Positions 33,896 to 45,160 of a DNA stretch of 64,000 bases are shown here, piece after piece. Every line of letters begins with the position of its first letter. The first letter of the stretch is position 1. The position numbers and the translations under genes are program-made. The notes under the pieces were generated by a model that ran no database searches, was not told the DNA's origin, and worked only from the letters and a program-made list of their open reading frames with translations. The stretch comes from Psococerastis gibbosa (lineage: Eukaryota; Arthropoda; Insecta; Psocodea; Psocidae): NCBI GenBank assembly GCA_963971405.1, contig OZ020485.1, forward strand, positions 38,189,469-38,253,468, written 5' to 3'.

Positions 33896-34929
33896 AGTAC
33901 GCTGCACCGTATGGCTGTAAACTTACTTTTCAACAGCAACATACGTCCGACCATTGTCATATTTTGGTAATAAAATGACCATTGAAATTATGGAATTTGT
34001 CGAGTATTTGTCAGGTACCTCGTCAAAACCATAGCATTCACACATTTCTTCTTTTCTTCACATATTTATTCTACTCTATGGCCAAAGTCATATATTTCAA
34101 TTTTTTTCCTGTTGCTAAAATTCAGCCTCTAATATTTTCCTTTGTTGCTTTCTACACATACCACTGATATTCTTGTACGTATACTTTATTATTTTCATTT
34201 AAGTATTAAACCTGGCGTTATCGTCTATTGTGAGAGACAGCATGAAATTGAAATTTTTAGCAGCCGTACAAAAGTAAATAGATTAAAAATTTTGCACATT
34301 GTCATTTGTATAAGTTAATGCGGCAACATTAATGCTCTTAGACCCAATGCGGCCACTGCATACACTGACAAATTGGGGTGTTTGTTTTGAAAACCAGTAA
34401 CACTCTTTTTGCCTCTGTGGCCCAATTAAGAAAGTTTGCAGGAGACAAAGTTCGGGGAGGATTTCTCTAGGGTTGTGAGCCTTGGCTGAGGCTCGTCGTT
34501 AATTCTGTTGCGAAGCTGTCAGAGGGCTCAGTGTCGCTCCCCAAAGTCTGCACTGCTAATCTGTACTTAGTCTAGGTACTTGTTATATTTTATTAACCGG
34601 ATACGACAGGGCTTCGTTTGTTTGCTTTGTAGTAGATTTCTCTATGCTGAAATAATGTTCCTTTCTGATCGTGACGTTACTATTACCATCTGCGGTCGTA
34701 CAGTATATACCGTATTCTACTCTCTCGTTGCAGTTTTGACTTCAGTAAATGCATTGTGTGAACAAGTAAGAAAAACAAGATTAAGATGCTTGTGAACTCT
34801 TGGTAATGTATATTTCATTTTAGTGAACAAGCTATAAAATATAGGGTTATTGATTGAAACATATAATATAAACAGCCCAAATAAACGAATAAATATTAGC
34901 TTGTCAAAGTAATCCACTATAGTTAGTAA
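33896..34929. other. Unassigned sequence
   Basis: A GC-richer block at 34430-34560 has no recognised motif. Confidence 0.4.
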
Positions 34930-35130
34930 AAATATACTCTGAGCACATTCAGCATAAACTGCCATCATCTACAGTGAGAACCTAGGCCTACTAGAACAAA
35001 TTGCACCTTATCAACGATTTAAGACTTGCTCAACCCGAAGAGACACTGCAAATGTGACTACAGAGAAGAAACCTTGGTTGATACAGAATAGGGCTGGCAG
35101 CAGTTATAGGAAATTGGGGGATTGGGAAGT
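34930..35130 (+). repeat. Penelope-like element terminal fragment
   Basis: Follows the left pseudo-LTR and adjoining UTR of the PLE at 43075-43200: GCCATCATCTACAGTGAGAA, TTGCACCTTATCAACGATTT, AAGACTTGCTCAACCCG and GAGAAGAAACCTTGGTTGAT. No coding part remains. Confidence 0.75.
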
Positions 35131-35424
35131 CTATTTATACCGTAATATGCTGGCTAAGTTTTTGAGAGGGAGTGTTAGCGAATAATATTGTTTATATTGT
35201 TAAGATTGTAATATTAACATTGCCTCTACAGGAAGGGAATTAATGAAACGAAGACATGTAAAAATGGACAAAACGGTATTCGAACCCAAGTCATCGCCTT
35301 GCTGGTGTATAGTATGCTGTTCAATGCAGAAATCCGTCCTTTGCTGACCAGTGACCACTGACGGTGCAGTCGTCAGCATACCAACTCTGCTAGGTCGAGA
35401 CTCTGGTTCGCATCACGTTTTCGT
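35131..35424. other. Unassigned spacer
   Basis: Nothing recognised. Confidence 0.35.
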
Positions 35425-35627
35425 ACAGTTTTCAGTCAGGACATGTAGGGTAGTGGGACGGGCTCTTGCATTCACCCGAAAGGTTGTTGGTTTGAGTCCC
35501 ACACTGGCTACATTTTCTGGCCATGTTTCGGAGAGCATGTAAAGCAGGTGGTCCCGGGCCGTCCTAGTTGAGTGTAAGAGAGGGCTAGGTTGGCTTTTAG
35601 TAATTGAACAAAAAGGTCCTTATTTAT
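35425..35627 (+). repeat. tRNA-derived SINE family 1, fullest copy
   Basis: GTAGGGTAGTGGGACGGGCTC is box A and GGTTTGAGTCCCAC (from about 35487) is box B. The body has CTGGCTACATTTTCTGGCCA, AGCAGGTGGTCCCGGGCC and GTAAGAGAGGGCTAGGTTGG. The tail is AAAAAGGTCCTTATTTATT. The long repeat begins at the very end of the tail. Confidence 0.88.
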
Positions 35628-36501
35628 TGCTTTCCAATTTATACGTAGTATAAGGAAAGCTCTGTGATGGTCGAAATTTTCGATTCCGAGATTTCAACGG
35701 ATATACTCGTTTTGAGGTCCCAGGAACCCAAAAAAGTGGTTTTTACGAAATGTCTGTCTGTCGCTCTGTATGTCTGTATGTCTGTGTGTCTCTCTGTCTG
35801 TTCGTCGATTTCCGGGCAAACTACTCGGTCGATTTTGATGAAATTTTGCATGTAGGTTAACAAAAATCATATCTCGGGACTATTTTTTATTATTTGGGGC
35901 TAACTTAATTTGGGGGGTTTTATTCTCAAAAAACTCCAAAAAAACGTCTAAAAACTGTATTTCTCAAAAACGGCTCCAACGATTTCTTTTAAATTCACAT
36001 AAATTGTAGTCGTCATTAATGTTAACGAAATGCGGGGGGTCACTTGCCCCTTGATAGGTTGCTTCTGGGGGTAAAAAAAATAAGAATTACTAAATTTTAA
36101 TGAAAAATGACTAAAAAATAATTTTTCTGCGAAACCTTTCTATCGATGATTTCTGCCTTCAGGCATGTTTTAGGTGATAAATTGAGTAACGAGACCGGAC
36201 AGGTTGCTTTCCCAGAAAAGTATTTGGTTTTGTAAAAAAAAATTGTTTTTTTTTTAATGATAGATGAATTTAGATGATAAATGCATTGCGTGCCCTGCCA
36301 GTATTGCTGTGTGGTAATGTGTTGGTCTGACCTATCTAGAATTTACCTCACCTCCAGTGACGTCAGGTGGACACCCCCCCCCCCCCGAGATATCGGAAAT
36401 TTAACCATAGGAAAATTATTTACCATAAAATTACTCATTTTCTCTATCTACTAATTTTGATAAATTGGAAAGCATGTTCGAGTAAACTCGGACCGGTTCT
36501 T
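35628..36501 (+). mobile_element. Long TGTC-bearing interspersed repeat, copy 2
   Basis: TGCTTTCCAATTTATACGTA start, TGTCTGTCTGTC microsatellite at 35750-35800, GATAAATTGGAAAGC and the terminal hairpin GTTCGAGTaaACTCGGAC near the 3' end. TTATTTATT occurs on both sides (35620-35628 and 36502-36510). Confidence 0.75.
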
Positions 36502-37554
36502 TTATTTATTTTCCATACTTTCCATTCTTTTAACTCCTTAGTAACAGGGCTTGCTAATAAATTAACGATAGTGTCTTTTAATTCAAATTTATATGTACCT
36601 AATGTAATTATGTCGAATTACCGTACTGCCATGATAAATGCTAACGACGTAATGAATCTCGTAATTGCCGACATTATAAACCACCATTCCAAATTTCAAT
36701 TTTCCCAAACATGTAGTCTATAAATTAACTGCTTGCAATTTCAATAATGATAAAAAATGTAATAAAGAACCTTCAGTAATATAATTTAAGTTGAACTAAC
36801 AAAAGTTTGAGTAAAGCTGAGCTGAGCTTGAGAATCTGGGAACCTGGGTGCACCCTTAACACTGCAGACGCAGCATATCTCAGCAATTTGGCCAGTATCC
36901 AACCTCCCTCTTTTTTTAACTTTTTGGCTGACCCTAATCAGAAAAGTTATACATGTAGCCAATGTTGCAAGCCGCCAATCTGTAAGCCGATTATTGTTAT
37001 TGCATCGGCCTTATCATGGTCTTTTCTACAAGCTACGTGTTGGCTGACGTTATTGATATGTTTGATCGTGTCACGATTGTCATTACAATTTCAATCAATT
37101 ACTTTTTATACATAATTTATGTCTGGGTTTTATATACGTAATTAGGTGTACCGTATATTCAATAAATTGCACGGGTTGATTCCATTATGTGAGTAATATT
37201 TTCCACTGTCAAAGACAAACTAGAAATACCTCGTCGTAGTAAAAGATAATATAACTAAATCAATTACTAAATATACATATATACATATACAAAATAAATA
37301 TACATATATACTTACATAAAAACATGACAGGCCAACCTTGTAATTGTAATGATTTTAAAATCTCACACCTGGCTGGGAATGGAAAATTGCTGGAGAGGTG
37401 ATGGAAATTAAAAAAGAAACTCAGGGAAAACGTTTCAAATGATGTAACCTTTATGAGAATATCAACGATTGTAACCAATTTTCCAATACCACCAACATAA
37501 ATACATTGAAAAATTGTTTTTGCTTGTTAATTAATGTAGTGTTGCTTGTATGTA
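36502..37554. other. Unassigned sequence
   Basis: A Cys-rich 102-codon frame at 36807-37115 has no recognised domain. ATAC/ATAT repeats lie at 37270-37312. Confidence 0.4.
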
Positions 37555-37670
37555 TAGGTATGCTGCCAGACGGTGCCCTAGTGCCGAAACCGGTCGCTTA
37601 TATGTATATTTAGTAATACATTACTAAGTTATTTTATTTTTTACTAGGTTGTTAGGAACTACCCACATAA
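37555..37670 (+). ncRNA. Hammerhead-like, PLE-related fragment
   Basis: CAGACGG (37567-37573), a short stem ending GTGCC, GAAA (37586-37589), the palindrome CCGG and TC resemble the fragment at 26965-27065, as does the downstream TTACTAAGTTATTTTATTTT. The first core block is degenerate, so catalysis is unlikely. Confidence 0.3.
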
Positions 37671-37710
37671 TCTCATTGTTCTCGAATGACTTCCCATAGT
37701 AATATACATT

Positions 37711-37900
37711 GTAGTATTATATGGTTATATAACACTGACATTAAATTAACTTTGGTTGAAGGGGGAACCTCCTCGTTATAACCGAAATTGAGGATATGGA
37801 AAAAACTGGGCATGGCGGGATTCGAACCCACGATCTACGCCTTAGTAAGGTGAATCTGTAATATGTCAGGTATTGTAGAGTATTTGGTACGGACTCGAAC
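37711..37900 (+). repeat. tRNA-like foldback element, third copy
   Basis: Left arm TTGTAGTATTATATGG, TTAACTTTGGTTGAAGGGGG and GAGGATATGGAAAAAACTGG match 3716-3832. The tRNA-like part follows in inverted orientation (GGGATTCGAACCCACGATC). The right arm is missing. Confidence 0.7.
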
Positions 37901-37959
37901 TTTCACCCGAAAGTAAGTGATTCTCACCCTTTTCACACCTGATTCTCTCATTTTCAGCC

Positions 37960-38348
37960 AACATTAATGACGACTACAATATATGTCAATTCAAAAGAAA
38001 TCGTTGGAGCCGTTTTTGAGAAATAATTTTTTTAGACGTTTTTTTGGAGTTTTTGAGAATAAAACCCCCCCAAATTGAGTTAGCCCAAAATAAAAAAAAC
38101 GTTCCCGAGGCATGATTTTTGTGAACCTACATGCCGAATTTTATCATAATCGACCGAGTAGTATGCCCGAAAATCGATGAACAGACAGACAGTGCGACAG
38201 ACAGACATACAGACCGACAGAAATTTCGTAAAAACCACTTTTTTGGGTTCCTGGGACCTCAAAACGTGTAATTCCGTTGAAATCTCAGAATCGAAAATTT
38301 GGACCTTCACAAAGCTTTCCTTATAATACGTATAAATTGGAAAGCAAA
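37960..38348 (-). mobile_element. Long TGTC-type repeat, 5' part, reverse orientation
   Basis: Contains GAAATCGTTGGAGCCGTTTT, GACAGACAGACATACAGAC, CCAAAAAAGTGG-type sequence in reverse and ends TATAAATTGGAAAGCA. The 3' half, hairpin included, is absent. Confidence 0.75.
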
Positions 38349-38490
38349 AATAGAATCAGTGTTAAAAATAAATTAGTACAGTCGCATTACAATAAGCCGT
38401 GTACAGTACTTTATAGTTGATTGAACGCACGTATGTTCTAAGCTTTAACGTACAATATCACTTCAATAGTTCAATACAGTGTATACCATC

Positions 38491-38583
38491 ATGTTCTCGT
38501 TGTTGAGAAAGGTATTTCGCGCCAGCCTTCCTCTGCAAAAGACCCTCGTGACGAGCCCTACGAATCGATTTTACTGCAAATAA
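38491..38583 (+). CDS. Candidate mitochondrial presequence exon, 30 codons
   Basis: ACCATCATG opens the frame MFSLLRKVFRASLPLQKTLV plus ten more residues, ending YCK before TAA. It is Arg/Lys/Ser/Leu-rich, without acidic residues, and can form an amphipathic helix, as expected of a mitochondrial targeting sequence. GC content is above the flanks. AAAG|GTATTT within the frame could be a splice donor after seven codons, or the exon could be a relic of a retrocopy. No downstream exon was found. Function unknown. Confidence 0.3.
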   Translation: MFSLLRKVFRASLPLQKTLVTSPTNRFYCK

Positions 38584-38734
38584 TTAATGTGATTAGCTTC
38601 ATTCCCTATTTCCTATGAAGTCACCAGTAAATTTTTATTAACGTCAAGTCATCTATAATGAACGGTGGTGATAAAAAATAATAATCAATAAAACATATTG
38701 TGATTATATTTAATTGTAAATAAACCATAAATTC

Positions 38735-38835
38735 CTCATGCTTCGGAGGGCTTGTAAATCAGGTGGCCCCGGGTTGAGTATTAAGAGTATTAACTCTGAT
38801 AGGTTGACTTAGTGGTAGAACAAAAAAGTTAATAT
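38735..38835 (+). repeat. SINE family 1, decayed 3' part
   Basis: CATGCTTCGGAGGGCTTGTA, AGGTGGCCCCGGGTTGAG and GATAGGTTGACTTAGTGGTA match the SINE body at 35520-35610. Confidence 0.65.
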
Positions 38836-38984
38836 ATATATTTTTTTAATTAAGAAAATGGAGAAATTGTTGGAGGGGGAAAGTATCTTCTGCAGTAACA
38901 TAAAACGGAAGCCAATACCTTTTTTTTCTTAGGATGGGGCTGTATAAAACTGTGTATACTGAAGGCGGGTAGGGCTATAGCCTA

Positions 38985-39231
38985 GGCCGTGCCCAGGTTT
39001 TGTTTTCAGGGGGGGGGATGGAATTTTTTTTAACGTAATTTATTAATGAAAGTCCATTCTGTCCAGTGTTAAAATTAAAATAAATTTATTTCAACTCTTC
39101 AAACAATACAGGTCTACATAATTATAATGATAAATTGTATCCAGAAAATAAAAATTAAATTTAAATTTGTGTAAAACCTTTTATTTCGGAGGGGGGTCCG
39201 AACCCCTTGGACCACCCCCCTGGGCACGGCC
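38985..39231. mobile_element. MITE with GGCCGTGCCCAGG inverted ends
   Basis: GGCCGTGCCCAGG at 38985 and CCTGGGCACGGCC at 39219-39231 are perfect inverses. G and C runs lie near the ends, as in the hAT MITEs of this window. Flanks ATAGCCTA and ATGGCTAC are only partly alike, so target length is uncertain. Confidence 0.7.
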
Positions 39232-39744
39232 ATGGCTACAGCAGTTTACAACCTCAATAAAGACCGAATGATCGCTTATAGGACTTCTTGTTGGACCGTG
39301 AATGGAATTCATGCTTAGCTTTTCCGAACGTAGATTTTTAATTTTTTCCGTAAATCCTTACTAATACTTGTCTTAAGTTGGCCATGGTTGCAATAAGTGC
39401 GTAGGCCTACTCCTACTGTGTGTATTATCGTGTTACCGTACACAATAAATATGTAGGCACATAGAAATATAACTAATAATGTATTAATATAGCCTAGAGT
39501 AGCATAGTATCTGCCTTCCTAATATTGTAATTGTACAAATTCAATCTGATAGATGAGCATTTAAAACTACTTCCCAGATCTTCATCAATTCATCTCCACT
39601 GATATTGATAAATGGAAAAGGCACATTAGTTATAATGGACCTAGCCTTTATAATTTAATGTTATCTCACTGGAATACTTTTCATTTATTATTCCTACAAA
39701 CGTTCAAGACTGCATTAGATATTGGTATTTACTAGCCTATTTAT
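39232..39744. other. Unassigned sequence
   Basis: Nothing recognised. Confidence 0.4.
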
Positions 39745-39860
39745 AATGTTCGAAGATGTGCACGCCACCGGCACCCGAGACTGGAAGCTGGCGGCAGAAG
39801 ATTGTTCGAGGTTGCGAGATGTAGTGGCAGCGGCCAAAAGTCCCCCCGGGCTGGACGCAA
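39745..39860 (+). pseudogene. Possible LINE C-terminal fragment
   Basis: A GC-rich island reads TGTRDWKLAAEDCSRLRDVV, then AAAKSPPGLDAIT and a stop. A DRxxWR-like segment followed by small residues is common at the very end of RTE-type proteins, compare NRKEWERTCHI at 62700-62960. The evidence is one short motif. Confidence 0.35.
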
Positions 39861-40424
39861 TAACCTAAGTCAAGTAAGTCACGTTAATACAATATATAGT
39901 AATAATCAAGACTAGACTAGACTTTATTATCTTTCATAAAGTATTTTGGTTTGTGAATATGATAGACTAGGCTAGTCTAGAAAAAGTACTATATTGTAGC
40001 GTATTTAATCGGGTGAATTATGAAACAAACTAAACCCGAGACTAGTATCGTACACTGTAAATTCAAATTTGCTCGTCTATTGCGAAACATGTAATGACAA
40101 GAAGCTTTGTAGCCGAGGAAAATTGCAGGAAAGTTAACATTATAGCACTTCAACAACGCAATTTAAAGCGTAATATATCGCATATAATGCATGGCATAAG
40201 TCTCTAGAAATGGCACTATTGCTGACTGGCTTATTGCATATAATCTTATATTGTATGTTCAAAACAGTATGAGCGCAGCACTCAGGTGCCTAAAAAATGG
40301 ATGGCTTCTTAATAAACTACCTCCGCATCCTGATTACTGGAAGACGGACACATTACTGCATCTTATTCGAATATGCCAATTCTTTTCACCTGCATTTAGT
40401 TGAGTGTGTATGCATGTATGTATT
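39861..40424. other. Unassigned AT-rich sequence
   Basis: Nothing recognised. Confidence 0.4.
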
Positions 40425-40500
40425 GTGGATGGGTTAATTGTAAGAGTGGGCCAAAAGGCCCAAAGTTCGCCAACGTGGAAAATAAAGACAATTTTCTTTC
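40425..40500 (+). repeat. Retroposon 3' end with AATAAAGAC tail, copy 2
   Basis: GGGTTAATTGTAAGAGTGGG, AAAGGCCCAAAGTTCGCC and AAAATAAAGACAATTTTCTT match 28150-28240. Confidence 0.65.
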
Positions 40501-41019
40501 TTTCTCTCTTCTTATATTATATATAATATACAGTAAATATTGTATAATATTATAATACAATAGAGCAAGGCCCCCACGACTTTCGTTATTTTATAAAAGG
40601 TGAAAGGTATTCTGTACTTGTCTCCTATACAGGTAAGAACGACCAGCGACTATAGAGTTTGGGTTGTGGTAACTTGGGCTGGAAACAGGTAGTAAAGTTG
40701 CATAAAAATAGTACCTCACTTCCGTTAAAGTATAAATCTTCTTTTATATTTTCTTCGGGGTAACTTTGGAAATCTGATCATCCATTACCGGACACTTATC
40801 TAAAATTACACTTTCGTTTCATAAAAATTGGCAAATCAATTATAAAACATTGGTTGTGCCTTCGCATTATTGTTCAATCTTCTTCGTCAAGTTACAGCCG
40901 GAAGGCTGGTTGGCAGTAACATGTGGCTTCGATGCCTCCACTCCCCTCGATCCTGGCACACCCGCTTCAGCTCAATTTACATCACTAATGCACAGAAATA
41001 CTTTCAGCCTAAATAAAAG
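40501..41019. other. Unassigned sequence
   Basis: A GC-rich frame at 40890-40990 has no recognised motif. Confidence 0.35.
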
Positions 41020-41075
41020 AACCGGTACGAGTGAACACGTACCTACATGCTTTCCAATTTATCAATTAACTTAGT
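41020..41075 (-). repeat. 3' tip of the long TGTC-type repeat, reverse
   Basis: AAAGAACCGGTACGAGTGAAC then GCTTTCCAATTTATCAATTA is the inverse of the terminal segment, hairpin included. Only this end is present. Confidence 0.65.
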
Positions 41076-41775
41076 ATAGTTACCAAGACAGATAATATTA
41101 GTAGTTCCATAGTGAATAATTGTTCTAGGGTTAAATTTCAGTATTTATATTTATATAGTTATACTTAGTATTAAATTAGCAACTTTATACACCAACTTTT
41201 ACGATACGTCGATTTTGATTTTAGTGTAGATAGGTATTTTAGGTATAATAAATACGGTAGCACTACACACAGACCACCTAATTTATTTTCGGTATTATGA
41301 ATATCAAAAGCTTTCATCGCTTCATCAAACTTTATTAATTTTCACTGTATTCGGTTGGAAAGTTATTCAGCGACTCTTGGGAACATGAACCCCATTTAAT
41401 TGAATGGTTTAAATCATTAAGTCACCGAAAACCTCAGCTACAGCTCTACTTTTAAGTGAAAATTAATATGCAGAAAATTTCCACTTTACAGAGAGCTTCA
41501 AAGTTTTCTCTTCTGAATCTTGAGTATTTGCTCTCTCGTTGTAACTCTGGAAATGAAAACTAATGAGTGCAGTATGGTTCTTTCCATCTGCTACCTACTT
41601 GCCAATGTTGGTAATGTACTGAAATGCATTTCTATGTAAAGTAGGCTCTAAAAATTGTGCGTTAGAGCCCCAATGTTAAGTTTCACGTTTCACGTTTCAT
41701 GTAAATATGCTAGGGTTTATTTATATGGGGTTCACATAACAAAGTAAACATAAACTAAATTATATATAAAGAGTG
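41076..41775. other. Unassigned AT-rich sequence
   Basis: Nothing recognised. Confidence 0.4.
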
Positions 41776-41783
41776 TACATTGG

Positions 41784-41951
41784 CAAGGACGGATACAGGG
41801 GGGGGTAGGGGGGGTAGCTGCCCCCCCCCCAAATTTGGTAAATCTATTGTAAATTAAGTTATTACGCTCTAATTTAGTCGATTCTACATAAGTTTTTCCT
41901 ATTTTGACCCTCAGCTACCCCTCCCCCAAAAATGGGCTGGATCCGTCCCTG
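41784..41951. mobile_element. hAT-type MITE with G/C runs, 168 bp
   Basis: CAAGGACGGATAC start and GGATCCGTCCCTG end are inverse with few changes. Flanks TACATTGG (41776-41783) and TAAATTGG (41952-41959) match at 7 of 8 positions. G runs, then C runs, fill the 5' side. Confidence 0.8.
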
Positions 41952-41959
41952 TAAATTGG

Positions 41960-42405
41960 TACATAACTGACAGCCCAAAATTTAATTAATTCTCATTTTT
42001 TATTTAATTACTATAACTATATAGTTACTGAAATATTGGCGCATTTAAGTTGTAGAAGACTACGTTATGCATCATACGAGTATAATTGATTATTACTGAT
42101 TTTTGGTCTTGTAGGTTTTCCATGGTAGCCTATCTACCTTTTAGCCCTCAATAATTTTTATGAAAAATCTACGGTATATCAAATTAAAAGAACCCTATTA
42201 TTCGATGCATGACGTCGTCTCCTACATTTTAAATGAGCCCAATCTTTAATGTTATTTAAATAAAAAGTAAGTAGCCAGTAAAAACAACGGATTTTGGGGT
42301 GCCTATTTCCTACGGGACGTACACTCTTAACTATGCAAGCGGTAAAAGATGTGCCGTTAGACTAGTGGAAACGCGAAATATTGTTTATTCAAATTTCAAA
42401 TATTG
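41960..42405. other. Unassigned sequence
   Basis: GGTGCCTATTTCCTACGGG near 42299 resembles CTGCCAATTTCCTATGGG near 47882, so a diverged dispersed repeat is possible. Confidence 0.35.
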
Positions 42406-42413
42406 AAACGTAC

Positions 42414-42599
42414 CAGGGACGGATCCTTGGGGGGGCGGTGGGGGCGGTCGCCCCCCCCCCCCCGAGAAAAATAGCTTTATACTAGATAGAATGGACTTTT
42501 GAAGGAAATGAAGAGAAATTGTTACTCAAGCAAGGGAAACGCGATATTTTTCAGGTCACCGCCCCCCCCCCCCGAGAACTTTTTCTGAAACCGTCCCTG
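42414..42599. mobile_element. hAT-type MITE with G/C runs, 186 bp
   Basis: CAGGGACGGATCC start and ACCGTCCCTG end, with perfect 8-bp duplications AAACGTAC at 42406-42413 and 42600-42607. Two C runs longer than ten bases flank a short core. Confidence 0.92.
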
Positions 42600-42607
42600 A
42601 AACGTAC

Positions 42608-43014
42608 TGTACGTATAAAATGACTGAACATTTCTGAATTGCGCCATCTGATCACATAACTGCCTAGTAATCTGTCAGATTGCCAACCGGTTACTACAAA
42701 GAAACTGTAAAGGTGGCTCCAACCGATTAATTTACGATAGACGAGGCTTTGGGATTGTGGTAGAACAAAGCTGGAGACACATCTCTGGCTGTTTGTGGGA
42801 GTCACCCTTATTTATTGTACGTAGTCTGCAAGTTATAAATAAATAAATGATATAAAATGAATAAAATAAGCAAGTAAGTAAGTACGTAAAAGTGTATTGA
42901 AACATACACAATAAATTGTAAGGTCGCCCTAGGTAGACTTATAACAGTTTTACCTGCCCTGAACTAAAAAAACTATAAATAATTAGATTACTCGTGACTT
43001 CGTGGTATTTCATT
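42608..43014. other. Unassigned spacer
   Basis: ATAA and AAGT short repeats near 42836-42890; nothing else. Confidence 0.4.
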
Positions 43015-43131
43015 TCGTTAAGAAATTAACTTTGTCTAAGAAACCCACTTGTGTTAGTATAAAACCCTGAGCGCTTTCGGCAAGAATTGCCATCTACAGA
43101 GGGAAACCCACTAGCACAGTTACACCTTATC
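43015..43131 (-). repeat. PLE pseudo-LTR, inverted partner
   Basis: 117 bases that are the near-exact inverse of 45161-45277, from CGTTAAGAAATTAAC to AGTTACACCTTATC. On the minus strand it contains the same hammerhead-like block. Inverted terminal repeats around the coding region are one of the known arrangements of Penelope-like elements. Confidence 0.9.
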
Positions 43132-43316
43132 TGCGATTTGAGACTTGCTCAACTCGAGGAGAAGATGCAAAAGTGACTAGAGAGAGGAAACCTTGGTTTA
43201 TATAGGACTGGGAGCGGGAGGAGGAGGGGGTGGGAGGGGGCGTGGCTGGTTACCTATTCCTAACCTACTAGCTAGATCTATTAGAGGGGATGATTGTGTG
43301 AATGTTATGTCGTTTG

Positions 43317-45144
43317 TTAATTTTTCCCTATTGTGTAAAGCTCTTTTGATTTCAACATTTTCAAAAAATTTAAAGTGTAACTTTTCTTTATTTTGTGTAG
43401 GGCTGTCCAATTGTTAGGATCGAATGTGTGATTTTCCGAGTTAAGGTGTTTCGCGAATGTGCTGTTGGTGTTGGTGTCTCCTATACCTGTTATATGTTCT
43501 CTGACCCTAGTTTTAAAGCTTCTGCCTGTTTGGCCTATGTAAATTGCGTTACAATCGTTACAATTTAGACGATAAACTCCATTGCCTTTTTCCTTTTCTG
43601 GTTTGGTTTTGCAGTTCATGAGTTTATTGGCTAAATTGTTGCGGTTGTACGGGGCTGGTGTTTTGTCTGTTGTAGAAGAAATGAGGTTACTTATTTTTTC
43701 TGTGATTTTTTCTATGTATTGTATCCTGAAATATGATTTATTGGTTACTGGGTTTAAGCTCTCTGGGGGGTAAATTAGTCTGAGGTTGTGTTTGATTTTG
43801 TGATGTCGTAGGATTCTGTCTATTAGGTTGAGATTGAAATTGTTATTTTGGGCAATTTGTTTTATTGTATTTAATTCATTATTATAGTTGGTTTCATTCA
43901 TAGGGATGTTAAGGAGTCGAAAAATCATACTATGGAATGCTGCGTGTTTGTGCTGGAATGGGTGAGAAGAATCAACAGGGATTATATTATCGCTATGGGT
44001 TTCTTTACGAAATATCTTGAAGTCTAGGGTACTATTATTTTTGGTGATGGTGAGGTCTAAGAAGTTCAGGGAGTTGTTTACTTCTATTTCCATGGTAAAT
44101 TGGATTTTTGGGTGAATTGTGTTGATAAAACTTAAGAAATTGTCTAGTTGTCTGTTACTTCCTGTCCAAATGCAGAAGATATCATCCACATACCTTGTCC
44201 AGAAAGATATACATTTAACTAGGGGATTTTTATTGAGTAGAAGTTTGTGTTTGAAGTTATCCATAAAAATTTCAGCAAGAAGGGGTGAAAGGGAAGAACC
44301 CATAGGTAGGCCTATTTTTTGTTGGTAGTAGTCGGATTCGAAACGGAAATAGTTTTGATGAGTGCATGTGTCTAACAGAAGGAGGGTCTCAGAAATAAGG
44401 CTGTTCGAAGTCTTATTGTGATAGAGTGACTGGGCAACTAATTTACGTACTTCGGGTACGGGAATATTAGTAAACAGATTTTTGACATCGAAAGAGACGA
44501 GTTTGGCATTGCTGGATAAAGAAAGGTGCTTAAGGCGGGAAATCAACTCGAATGAGTTTTTGACGCTGTGGCGAGGTGTGAAGTTTGATAGCTCGCGAAT
44601 GTGTTTGTTGAGAAAACTAGCTACTTTGCTGGCTGGGGCACTGTTATACGAAACTACTGGGCGGATAGGATGATTGGGTTTATGAAGTTTAACCAGACCA
44701 AAAAATGAAGGAGCTACGGGGTTCATGTTGGTAAATTTATAGGCTATATCTTGGGGTATCGTATTAGAGCTTTGTTTAATGGCTTTTTTGGTTGCTTTTT
44801 GGAATTTGTTTGTGGGGTCTACTTTAAGTTTTACGAATGTGGATTCATCAGAAATGAGGTCTAAGACTTTAGAAACATAATCATGGGTAGGTAAAATGAC
44901 AATAGAATTTCCTTTATCCGCCTTGGTGAGTGTAAGGTTATCCTAGGGCTAGTTTCTTTTTTATAGATTTAGTGTTATCGTTTTTGTGTGTAAGTTTGAC
45001 CTTTTTCAGAATATCTGCTGCTATGTGTTTTTCATTAATGTGGTTTTTTAGGCTAAATTCAGTGTCTGACATTAAGTTGGTGAACGTGTTTTTGTTTAGA
45101 CCTATATCGGGGCAATACTTGAGGCCCTTGTTGAGAAGTTCCAT
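43317..45144 (-). pseudogene. Penelope-like element: reverse transcriptase with GIY-YIG endonuclease
   Basis: The main frame (43317 to about 44945) starts in the N-terminal region with LTLTKADKGNSIVIL. It then has FFGLVKLHKPNHPIRPVVS (residues 8-26 counted from the Met at 44726), RT motif A SFDVKNLFTNIP (Asp 80), LPMGSSLSPLLAEIFM (140-155) and motif C YVDD (179-182). A C-terminal GIY-YIG endonuclease occupies about 383-462 (GVYRLNC, IYIGQTGRSFKTRVREH). A frameshift near 44940 separates the N-terminal 69 codons (44938-45144), so the copy is broken. PLEs copy RNA into DNA primed at a nick made by GIY-YIG. Inverted pseudo-LTRs flank the region. Stop at 43317 may be slightly early. Confidence 0.93.
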
Positions 45145-45160
45145 TTCTTTGGAACTTTCA

